A stretch of 64,000 nucleotides of DNA from Paratractidigestivibacter sp963630635 (GTDB taxonomy: Bacteria > Actinomycetota > Coriobacteriia > Coriobacteriales > Atopobiaceae): NCBI GenBank assembly GCA_963630635.1, contig CAVGOA010000007.1, positions 1-64,000 on the forward strand. The letters are read 5' to 3'. The position numbers and the translations under genes are program-made. This document shows positions 52,263 through 59,966 of the stretch, piece after piece. Each line of letters opens with the position of its first letter. The stretch's first letter is position 1. The notes under the pieces were generated by a model. It was not told the origin of the DNA. It worked only from the letters and a program-made list of their open reading frames with translations, and did not search any database.

Positions 52263-54167
52263 TTACCGCCCCTCGTGGTGGGCTTTCTTCTCGCGGTACA
52301 TGCGGCCGTCGGCAAGGGCCTGGACCTGCTCTAAGGTCTCGCCCTCCACGGGCCAGCCCGCAAAGCCGCAGCTCGCGCCAACGCACATGGTGTTGCCGTC
52401 AATCACGATGGGTGCCTCGATGGCCTTCTGTAGACGACTGCTCAAAAGGCGCGCGAAGCCCGCGTCAAACGAGCCGCAGGTCACAAGGGCAAACTCGTCG
52501 CCGCCCAACCTAAAGGCGTAATCAGAGGAGCGCACGCACGAGCGCATGCGGCGCGAGACCTCTTGCAAGAGTTTGTCGCCCGTCTCGTGACCAAAAGTGT
52601 CGTTGACCTGCTTAAAGCGATCAAGATCAAGATAGTACAGCGTGAAAGGATGACCCTGTTGGCGCATCTTAGAGGTGAGCTCGGCAAAGCATCGCTTGTT
52701 GTTAAGGCCCGTCAGGTCGTCGGTCATGGCCTGGGTCTCAAGCTCGATCGTGGTCGAGATGTTCTGGGCAAAAAGCAAGACGCGACTCACAGAACCATCC
52801 TCGAGCCAGCCCACGGGAACGACGTTCATCCGCAGGTGCTCGACCCGCTGCTCGCCGCGCTCGGGCTCGCGCGTCTCGTACTCAAAGGTCACGTAGCCCG
52901 CCTCATGCCCTAAGACGCGCTGCAGACGGCCCGGCGACAGCAGCGACTCGATCGTCTCGCCGTCCTTGGGCTTATGCAGCGTATACCTGCGATTAATGAA
53001 GCCGATAAGGTCGCGATAGGTCCCCGCCTTGGGGTACAAGGGCGTATCCAGCGCGAACTCCTTGTACTCATACGTGTCGTGCACCAAGTCGCCCATGGCA
53101 TAGCGGTCATATGACTGCGCCATCGCCTCGAAGAGCTGCATGGTCATCTTGTTCTTGCGGTCCAGAGCCTCGCTCTCGCGGGTCTTCTCGGCCATCTCTA
53201 GTCGGTACTTGTAGTAAAGAACGCCAAGCGAGGCGCCGCAAACAGTGATCAAAATGACGGCAAAAGCGCAGATGCTGGCATTGCGAACGTCGTTTGACGT
53301 GCGGTCCACCTGGCCGGAATCCACAAGGGCAACCAAGGACATGCCCTCCAGGTCGGTAGGCACCCACACGGCATAGAGCTGCTCGTCGTTGTAGGTGACA
53401 AGAGCTGCGATGGGTTTGCCATCTTTCACGCTGGGGGCAAAAGAGGAAGCATCGCCGTGCACAAAGTCCACGCTGGCCGAGAAGAAGTCCGTGAAGTTCG
53501 ACACAAAGTCCGTGACCACGCTTTTCTCTTCAAGCGAGAAGACCACATCGCCCTTCTCGTCCACCACATAGCAGTCGCTCTTGCCGCCAAAGGCGTTGGC
53601 CGAGAGAAAGTCCTGCAGGGTGGCGTTGTCGTAGCTCACGGCAAGCGCGGTATAGGTCGTGCCGTCGACCACCATAGGCGAGGTGAGCAGACGGGCAAAG
53701 ACGACCTTGCGCTCACCGTCTGACGCGATGTAGGAGGTCAGGCAGGACTCGCCGGTTTCAAAGAGCTGGTCAAAGACGCCCGCGATGCTCTCGGCGCGGC
53801 CCGATCGCTTGGCGATGGTGCGGTAATCCTGGGTCTGGTTGAAGAGGTAGACGTCGGAATACTCCCAGTTGTTGGCACGCGAGGCATACTGGGTAAAGAG
53901 GTCCTCGGCCTGGTGGTCGGCGTCGATGTGAGCGATGTAGTTGTCGACGTCCGAGAGATAGTTCCAGTTGCGCTGCGCGAAGAGGGCAAAGGTCTTGGCC
54001 GTCTGGCGGTACGTGAGCTGGACGGCATTGGCTCCCTCTTCGTAGATGCGATCGTCGAGGTAGCTCACGTAGACAAAGATCGTCGCCGCGATCACGCCCA
54101 ACGTGCACAGCAGGCATACCAAGCGCCCCATATGCCGCGCGATGAACGACTTGGCCTTGCCGCGCAT
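52263..54167 (-). CDS. Membrane diguanylate cyclase (GGDEF domain)
   Basis: A 634-residue protein. An N-terminal helix (MGRLVCLLCTLGVIAATIFVYVSYL, about 12-37), an extracytoplasmic sensor of about 280 residues resembling a dCache, a second helix (ICAFAVILITVCGASLGVLYY near 325), a PAS-like linker and a C-terminal GGDEF domain. The active-site RLGGDEFALV is intact, and an inhibitory RxxD (RSSD) lies five residues before GGDEF, so product control is expected. No EAL or HD-GYP domain is fused. The ATG at 54167 follows AGGGGGCGG. Confidence 0.92.
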   Translation of the reverse strand: MRGKAKSFIARHMGRLVCLLCTLGVIAATIFVYVSYLDDRIYEEGANAVQLTYRQTAKTFALFAQRNWNYLSDVDNYIAHIDADHQAEDLFTQYASRANNWEYSDVYLFNQTQDYRTIAKRSGRAESIAGVFDQLFETGESCLTSYIASDGERKVVFARLLTSPMVVDGTTYTALAVSYDNATLQDFLSANAFGGKSDCYVVDEKGDVVFSLEEKSVVTDFVSNFTDFFSASVDFVHGDASSFAPSVKDGKPIAALVTYNDEQLYAVWVPTDLEGMSLVALVDSGQVDRTSNDVRNASICAFAVILITVCGASLGVLYYKYRLEMAEKTRESEALDRKNKMTMQLFEAMAQSYDRYAMGDLVHDTYEYKEFALDTPLYPKAGTYRDLIGFINRRYTLHKPKDGETIESLLSPGRLQRVLGHEAGYVTFEYETREPERGEQRVEHLRMNVVPVGWLEDGSVSRVLLFAQNISTTIELETQAMTDDLTGLNNKRCFAELTSKMRQQGHPFTLYYLDLDRFKQVNDTFGHETGDKLLQEVSRRMRSCVRSSDYAFRLGGDEFALVTCGSFDAGFARLLSSRLQKAIEAPIVIDGNTMCVGASCGFAGWPVEGETLEQVQALADGRMYREKKAHHEGR

Positions 54168-54526
54168 TGGCCGCCCCCTCTCGAAATTTCGAGTACCCAG
54201 TATACCAATCCCCCACCGGGCGCGCCGCGCGTCTCGCCACAAAACGCGCGGTTATGGGAACGTCAAAGAGAGAATGCGACGGTTGTGGGAAGCTTAAACG
54301 GAGAGATTCACGGTTATGGGAAGTTTGGCGTTCCCATAACCGTCGATTTTCCGGCGAGAAGGACGGTGGGTCATCGCGGCAGCGGCTTCGGGACTGCCAA
54401 TACATCGCAGGTCGGTGACCCCGCGCGGGAAATGCGTGATAGAAAAGTGATAGATAGCTGATAGATAGGGAAATTTAGTTCGAAGTTTTTCTCCGCCAGA
54501 CATCTAGGTTCATGTAGCTTATTCAC
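54168..54526. other. Non-coding stretch holding the left repeat cluster
   Basis: 359 bases. It contains a likely GGDEF-gene -10 (TATACT on the minus strand, 54199-54204), the CGGTTATGGGAA cluster at 54249-54342, a GGCGAGAAG motif at 54353, and AT-rich DNA (54430-54520) that should hold the promoter of the next gene. Confidence 0.7.
54249..54361. repeat. Left cluster: three direct and one inverted CGGTTATGGGAA repeat, then GGCGAGAAG
   Basis: Copies at 54249-54260, 54280-54291 (one change, A to G) and 54311-54322 are exactly 31 bases apart; the inverted copy 54331-54342 forms a perfect 12-base stem with the third over an eight-base loop. TCGATTTTCC and GGCGAGAAG (54353) follow. Confidence 0.92.
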
Positions 54527-55522
54527 ATGGACATTGTGATCTCACATATGACGGCGCTGCACCTTATGAGAAACTCACGGTTTGCTTACCGACCCGCGAG
54601 CAATTGCGACCTGCCGTGCCGCGTTCCTTCGGTCGATGAGCTGAGAAGAGCCGCAGCATTGTGTCCTGCGCTTGGAAAGCTCAAGGGGCCATGGGGAGTT
54701 CTTCTCGCCAACAAAGAGACGTCGCGCTCGACAAAACGCCTCAATGTCCATGTCTGGTCGACCGCGTTACCAGAGGGCGCCCTAGTCCAAATCGCTCCGG
54801 GCATTCGCTGCGTCTCGCCCGCTTTCCTACCCCTTCTGGTCTCTTCTCGCCTAAGGCCTCGCGAGATGGACATGTTGCTTTCCGAGCTTATGGGCCTATA
54901 TGCCATATGCGAGAAGAGCCCCGGCGGCCTTGCGCAGCGCCGCAGGCCATTGTTGACCCCCGATAGATTGCGCGAGTTCATGGACGCGCTTGAAGGCAGC
55001 TGGGGAAAGAAGAAAGTCCGCGCAGCGCTTAAGACGGCGCCGGCCCTTGCCGCGTCCCCACAAGAAGCCAAGCTCTATCTACGAGCAACCCTTTCTTTTG
55101 CAAGGGGCGGTTACAACATGGGGCGCGTGGTACTTAACGAGCCGCAAGAAATCGAGCGACTGGGAATCGATGCGATAAAGATTCGCAAGCCCGACCTGCT
55201 TTTCATTGGCGGAAGAGGTGGTGTTTGCCTGGACTACATGGGGTCTTGGCACGACAACGAGGCTCAAGTAAGGCTGGACACCCAACGACGCAACGAGCTT
55301 CTCGCCAACGGATTTACTCCGTATGAGATATACAAGAAGCAATACGATGATCTGGCATATATGGACAACCTTATGCTGGCGATTCGCGAAGATCTAGAAA
55401 TGCCACCTGTTGACGAGTCACGCGAAGAAGCCGCGCGCCGTCGCCGTGCGCGTCATCAGCTCTGGGATACGCTCGAACACATCGACATGGCCTCATGGAC
55501 CCAGCGCGCCGAGCTACGTTGA
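54527..55522 (+). CDS. Unknown protein with PD-(D/E)XK-like C-terminus, paralogue 2, repeat-flanked
   Basis: A 331-residue protein I cannot name. It shares with paralogue 1 the start MDIVISHMTALHLMR, the middle SPAFLPLLVSSRLRPREMDMLLSEL, RRRPLLTPDRLREF, AASPQEAKLYL and the nuclease-like KPDLLFI...VCLDYMGSWHD. Where paralogue 1 has IECQG this one has LDYMG, so the metal site is altered or inactive. The second half shows HDNEAQ and a long acidic/basic tail. Both sides carry the same repeat cluster, as REP elements flank RAYT genes, but this is not a Y1 transposase. Confidence 0.7.
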   Translation: MDIVISHMTALHLMRNSRFAYRPASNCDLPCRVPSVDELRRAAALCPALGKLKGPWGVLLANKETSRSTKRLNVHVWSTALPEGALVQIAPGIRCVSPAFLPLLVSSRLRPREMDMLLSELMGLYAICEKSPGGLAQRRRPLLTPDRLREFMDALEGSWGKKKVRAALKTAPALAASPQEAKLYLRATLSFARGGYNMGRVVLNEPQEIERLGIDAIKIRKPDLLFIGGRGGVCLDYMGSWHDNEAQVRLDTQRRNELLANGFTPYEIYKKQYDDLAYMDNLMLAIREDLEMPPVDESREEAARRRRARHQLWDTLEHIDMASWTQRAELR

Positions 55523-55542
55523 GATGCCTACGGCAAATCGTG

Positions 55543-55668
55543 CGGTTATGGGAAGATTCAAGATCTTCTCGCCAGGCGATTTTACGCTTATGGGAAGAAG
55601 CCCGGGAAAGTAGACGGTTATGGGAATGACGGGATTCCCATAACCGTCGATTTCCCGTCGGCGAGAAG
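55543..55668. repeat. Right cluster: three direct and one inverted CGGTTATGGGAA repeat, then GGCGAGAAG
   Basis: Copies at 55543-55554, 55585-55596 (CGCTTATGGGAA) and 55615-55626, plus inverted 55635-55646 over an eight-base loop; the last two extend to a stem of over 20 bases with one small bulge. TCGATTTCCCGTC and GGCGAGAAG (55660) follow as in the left cluster. Another motif copy (55566) lies between the first two. Confidence 0.92.
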
Positions 55669-55691
55669 AGCCCCGCAGGCGCACGGCGCAC

Positions 55692-55724
55692 AAAAAGAGA
55701 AGGTCCGCGGGTGGCGGACCTTCT
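55692..55724 (-). terminator. Terminator of the cold-shock gene
   Basis: Eleven-base stem AGAAGGTCCGC/GCGGACCTTCT with five-base loop, then CTTTTTG on the minus strand. Confidence 0.9.
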
Positions 55725-55748
55725 GGGTTAGCTCGTATGTTGTAAGAC

Positions 55749-55952
55749 TTAGAGCTTGTGGACGCTGGAAGCCTGGAGCTTGCCGTTCTGGCCGGTGGTA
55801 ATCTCGAACTCAACAGCCTGGCCCTCGTCCAGGGTCTTGAAGCCGTCCATCTGAATCTCGGAGTAGTGGACGAACAGGTCGTCGCCGTCCTCGCGAGAGA
55901 TGAAGCCGTAGCCCTTGTCCGGGTTGAACCACTTAACAGTACCCTGAGCCAT
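55749..55952 (-). CDS. cspA: Cold-shock protein, CspA family
   Basis: A 67-residue nucleic-acid chaperone with RNP1 KGYGFISRE near 13 and RNP2 DDLFVHYSEI near 24. The ATG at 55952 has AAAGGCACGAC upstream. A leader of about 80 bases contains a short GC hairpin. Its own terminator makes it monocistronic. Confidence 0.95.
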   Translation of the reverse strand: MAQGTVKWFNPDKGYGFISREDGDDLFVHYSEIQMDGFKTLDEGQAVEFEITTGQNGKLQASSVHKL

Positions 55953-56118
55953 GTCGTGCCTTTCTTTCTTGCCCCGCAGGGCTAAAATGCTGCGCGAAAA
56001 CGCGCGATACCAATGTGACTGGAATGCCACTCGAAATATAGTACCCCGAAAACCTCGCTAAACCCTCGACAATCCGTTTGGCCCCGATTTTGCACCGATG
56101 GCGAGAAGTTCATGCCGT

Positions 56119-58722
56119 TTAGCAGGTTCTTATTTGCCGTGAGCGGTATATCAACGCGCCAATGAGGCCTGCGGCGCCCACCGCCGTAACCGCGATTCCC
56201 AGCGCCAAACCTGGCGCCGTGAAGCGCATCTGGATTGAATTGTCCCCCGCCACGACGGGCACCAGGGTCACCGCACCGCCAAAGGCCGTCTTGGTCTGGA
56301 CCTCCTGCCCGTTGACCGTGACGGTCCAGCCGTCCTCGGCGGGGACACTGATCATGACCCAACCGTCCTGGTCGACGTCGACGGTGCCGTCGATTCCGTT
56401 GCCGCTAAACGAGCTAAAGCTCACCTGATGAGCCGACAGCTCGCTCGTGACCTGCGCCAGAACGTCGAGATCCAGGTAGTAGATGTCACAGCTAACGGTG
56501 GACATATCGACCGTGACGACGCACTTCTCGTCCACAGCACGCTCCACGCGCACCGTATGGGTGCCGTCGACCTGGCCCTCAACGCCGCCAAAAGCGCGCA
56601 CCGCGTGCTGGAAGCGCCAGCCCTCCTTCTCGGAGGCAAAACCGTCGATGGAAAGGTAAATGCCCACGTCGCTGATCGAAGACGGGCACTCGACGTAGGC
56701 GTAGCCCAGGGTGCCCGCCGGTATCGTGACCTGGTAGGACTTGGCCTCGTCGGTATCCTCTACAAGCATAGACTCGGCCTTCTTAAAGAGCTGGACCTCG
56801 TGGCCCACAAGGGAGCTGGCCAGCGAGTTCTGCCGTTCGAAGGGATTGTTGCCAGAAAGCTCGGCCCCGCACGCGTCGCTCGAAACGGCATAGCCCAGGC
56901 CCAGCGCGTAGGCGTTTTGGTAGACGCCCGCTCCGTTTACCAACGGGGCGCTGTCAACCTCGGTAAGCGCGGCGGGAACGTCCTGGCTGGACGAATATTT
57001 GACGCCCAAAAGCGCGTCGGCCGCCAGGTTTTGGTGGGCATAGCGCACGTGCAGCAGGTTGGGGCTGCTGTAGCCCAGCGCGTCCAGGAAGTTGAGCGCC
57101 GCCTGGTTGTGCGCCGAGGAGTACGACGAGATGCCCAAGTAACCGCAGCTCATAGCCTCGTTCAAGGCCGCCTTACCGGCGCGCACGTAGGTGCGCTCAA
57201 AGCGATAGGTGCCCTGGTCGGCGTTATCCAACCAGTCAAGCTGGTCGACGGACTGCTCGTAGTAAGAATTCTGCTCTTCCTGAGAACAGCCCACATACAA
57301 CGTCTTCCAGGCAAAATACGCACCCACGGACAAATCGACCACGGCGAGAAGACCCACCGCTACACAAGCCACCCGGCTGGCGAGAAGACCTGCCGCCCAG
57401 CGGTCGACAAGGCCCCGCTCACCGCCGTCGGCAGCAACGCCCTGCCACCAGCGACCTGCCATCCACATGACGGTGGGCGCCACAAACAGGGCCGGGCGCG
57501 AGTAGAAACCGCTCGGCTCGCGAAAACCGCACCAGATGGCCTGCAGCGGGCGGATAACGATACACGCCAAGATGACGCCCACAAGCACCCCGGCGGCCTT
57601 CTTCGTACGCCCGTCCACGCGCCTGGAGGCAAAAAACGCCACAAACGAGTCCAAGAGAACCACGCCGCAGTAGAACTGCGGGATGCGGTGCCACGGGCTG
57701 TAAAGCGCGGGTACCAGGCCGCGCAGCATGTAGATGGGCTGAGTCGTGAACAGGTAGCGGATCTTGTCCATGACCGTCGACGCCGAGAAAAACCCGGCCA
57801 CAATCTGGAGCAGCCCCACTTCCTCGGCGCCGCCCGAGCCAAGCATAGCCTTGACCGTGGGGATAAAGGTCCACGCGCACAACAGCAGGGCAACCAACAT
57901 GGGGCGGGCAAAGCGCAGGGCCAAGCGCCACAAGGGGTAGCGGGTCCCGGCCCCACTGGCCAGGCTTTCGCCCTGCGCGAGCGCCGCGCCCTTCTCGCCG
58001 TCGACGCACCTGCCCGCGCAGGCCCACTCAAGAATGGTGAGCATGACGCAGAAGATGACCGTCATGTAGGCCGTGTACCAGCACACGATCACGTTGGCGG
58101 CCGTAAGCAGGCACAAAGGCAGCCACCGGTCGCGGCTCACCAGCTGCCAAACCGCCCACATGATAAGCGGCAGCAAAATGAGCGCGTCCATCCACATGGG
58201 GTTGCGCAGGTTGGTGGCCACCCACAAAGACCAGGTGTAGCCCAGACCAAAGACAAACGACCAACCGCGGCCCATGCTAAAGCGCCGACGCAGGTAAAAC
58301 GAGGCGGCCAGCTGCATGCAGCCCAGCTTAAGCGCGTCGCTCACAAAGACAAACAGCGTGATGCCCGTCTCGTCAAAGAAAGGAAGCAGCAGGTTAAAGG
58401 GGCTGGCAAGGTAGTAGCTGTAGAGGCCCCAGGTGTTTGCGCCCAGGCCGCACGCGGTGGAGTAAAACACCGACTCTTCCCCGCGCAGCACGCGCAAAAA
58501 CCAGGTGTAGAAGTCGACGTACTGGTATTTAAGGTCCTCGGTCAAGAAGGACTGGTCGCCAAAGGGATAGATGCCCTGGACGGCCGCAACGCCGCAGAAG
58601 ATGGCGATGGGCGCCAAGAAGCTCAGCGCCCAAAAGCCAATGGTTTTAAAATTGATGTTTAGCCCCCGCCGAGAAGAGCCCGTGCCCTTCTCGGCTGCAG
58701 CCAAAACCGTACCGTTACGCAT
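56119..58722 (-). CDS. YfhO-family multi-membrane envelope glycosylation protein
   Basis: An 867-residue GT-C-like protein with about a dozen membrane helices and extracytoplasmic C-terminal Ig-like domain. Hallmarks are the N-terminal GDQSFLTEDLKYQYVDFYTWF region, SPFNLLLPFF and MWMDALILLPLIMW. YfhO of Firmicutes adds sugars to lipoteichoic acid outside the membrane, so a similar role in wall glycopolymer decoration is inferred. The ATG at 58722 overlaps the upstream glycosyltransferase gene by eight bases. Confidence 0.88.
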   Translation of the reverse strand: MRNGTVLAAAEKGTGSSRRGLNINFKTIGFWALSFLAPIAIFCGVAAVQGIYPFGDQSFLTEDLKYQYVDFYTWFLRVLRGEESVFYSTACGLGANTWGLYSYYLASPFNLLLPFFDETGITLFVFVSDALKLGCMQLAASFYLRRRFSMGRGWSFVFGLGYTWSLWVATNLRNPMWMDALILLPLIMWAVWQLVSRDRWLPLCLLTAANVIVCWYTAYMTVIFCVMLTILEWACAGRCVDGEKGAALAQGESLASGAGTRYPLWRLALRFARPMLVALLLCAWTFIPTVKAMLGSGGAEEVGLLQIVAGFFSASTVMDKIRYLFTTQPIYMLRGLVPALYSPWHRIPQFYCGVVLLDSFVAFFASRRVDGRTKKAAGVLVGVILACIVIRPLQAIWCGFREPSGFYSRPALFVAPTVMWMAGRWWQGVAADGGERGLVDRWAAGLLASRVACVAVGLLAVVDLSVGAYFAWKTLYVGCSQEEQNSYYEQSVDQLDWLDNADQGTYRFERTYVRAGKAALNEAMSCGYLGISSYSSAHNQAALNFLDALGYSSPNLLHVRYAHQNLAADALLGVKYSSSQDVPAALTEVDSAPLVNGAGVYQNAYALGLGYAVSSDACGAELSGNNPFERQNSLASSLVGHEVQLFKKAESMLVEDTDEAKSYQVTIPAGTLGYAYVECPSSISDVGIYLSIDGFASEKEGWRFQHAVRAFGGVEGQVDGTHTVRVERAVDEKCVVTVDMSTVSCDIYYLDLDVLAQVTSELSAHQVSFSSFSGNGIDGTVDVDQDGWVMISVPAEDGWTVTVNGQEVQTKTAFGGAVTLVPVVAGDNSIQMRFTAPGLALGIAVTAVGAAGLIGALIYRSRQIRTC

Positions 58723-59824
58723 CGGAACGCTCGTTCTTGGACAAAACGTTCTTGGCTCGCCCAAGGACGCGCGCGGGGCCCTCGACCTTCAAGGTGCAAG
58801 CGGTCTCGGACGCCAGGCGGCCAACCCAGGCAAGCGGCAGACCGGGCTTGTAGGGGCGCCCGGTGACCTGGCAGTAGAAGCGCTTGCGGTGCGGCGGCAC
58901 CACGACGTCGTTCATCACGATCGCCGGGTCCATGCGCGAGAAGACCTCGGCGGTCTTGGCCTTGACCACAGGGTTGTCCCAGCCGTCATCGTGGATGGCG
59001 CCGTAGGTGTAGTTGAAACCGCGCACGTAGTGGGCGGCGATGATGCGCTTATCGGTGATGCCCAGGCGCTCGATGACGTCCATCATGTCCATCCAGCGAT
59101 CGAAGGGGCGCGCCACGGCTTCTTCGGTGGCGTGGTTAAGCGTGGAGCCGGGCAGGTCGCAGCGGTAGTTGTAGTAGGGCTTATCCAGGTAGACGATGGC
59201 CTTGGCCTGGCACATGGTCTCTACCAGGAAGGGGTTGTCGGCCCAGCCGGCACCGGGGTACTCGGGCAGGCGGATGCCCTTCTCACGTAGGAAATCGGCG
59301 CGGTAGATGGCAGACCAGATGGCCGGGTGAAGCTCGAGCAAAATGGGGTGCTCGGCCACCGTGAAGGGCGCGTTCGAGGTCTTGATGCGACCCTCAAGCA
59401 GGCAGTGGCAAGACTTTTGCTTGGCAGGATCGTTCCAGTCGCGGATGTCGGTCCAGGGGGTCTTGACGATATCGATATCCTGGGTGAACTTGGACGCCAG
59501 GGCAAGCATGTCCTCGTACATCGTGGGCTCGATCCAGTCGTCGGGCTCGATGATAGAGATCCACTGGCCGCGCGCCATAGAGATGCCCAGGTTGCAGCCC
59601 ACGCCGTAGCCCTCGTTCTTCTTGTCAACGACCACGACGCGCTCGTCCTTCTCGGCAAAATCTTGGATGATCTTGAGCGAGCCGTCCTTGCTGCCGTCGT
59701 TAATGCAGATCAGCTCGATGTTCTTGTGCGTCTGCGCGAGGATGCTTTCAAGCGCCTGCGGCAGGTATTTCTCGACGTTGTAAATGGGGACGATGACAGA
59801 GACGAGATCGTTTTCGTGAGACAC
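58715..59824 (-). CDS. Family 2 glycosyltransferase
   Basis: A 369-residue GT-A enzyme starting MSHENDLVSVIVPIYNVEKY. The nucleotide-binding INDGSKDGS near 41 and the DxD-like EPDDW near 93 are intact. The C-terminal half carries aromatic residues typical of LPS/teichoic glycosyltransferases. Coupled to YfhO, it probably supplies the lipid-linked sugar used by that protein. Confidence 0.92.
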   Translation of the reverse strand: MSHENDLVSVIVPIYNVEKYLPQALESILAQTHKNIELICINDGSKDGSLKIIQDFAEKDERVVVVDKKNEGYGVGCNLGISMARGQWISIIEPDDWIEPTMYEDMLALASKFTQDIDIVKTPWTDIRDWNDPAKQKSCHCLLEGRIKTSNAPFTVAEHPILLELHPAIWSAIYRADFLREKGIRLPEYPGAGWADNPFLVETMCQAKAIVYLDKPYYNYRCDLPGSTLNHATEEAVARPFDRWMDMMDVIERLGITDKRIIAAHYVRGFNYTYGAIHDDGWDNPVVKAKTAEVFSRMDPAIVMNDVVVPPHRKRFYCQVTGRPYKPGLPLAWVGRLASETACTLKVEGPARVLGRAKNVLSKNERSDA

Positions 59825-59966
59825 GTGGCCCCTCCCATGTAGTAATTAAGCAAAATAGCGGCTAATGCGTCTTACTACAGTAATATGAAAAGGCTGATTC
59901 CACGCAAGTCTCTTTTAATACACAAGGAATTTAAAGCATTCTTTAGACGAGGAATGAGGTTAAGTT

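Noticed and set aside
54249..54342. Possible CRISPR array, from the regular 31-base spacing
   Set aside because: Only three direct units, repeats of 12 bases, partly similar spacers and no cas genes.
54527..55522. Y1 transposase or RAYT
   Set aside because: No HUH motif or catalytic Tyr context; the pattern fits a PD-(D/E)XK-like domain instead.
56428..58662. 744-codon plus-strand frame inside yfhO
   Set aside because: Antisense shadow; no membrane helices and no start context.
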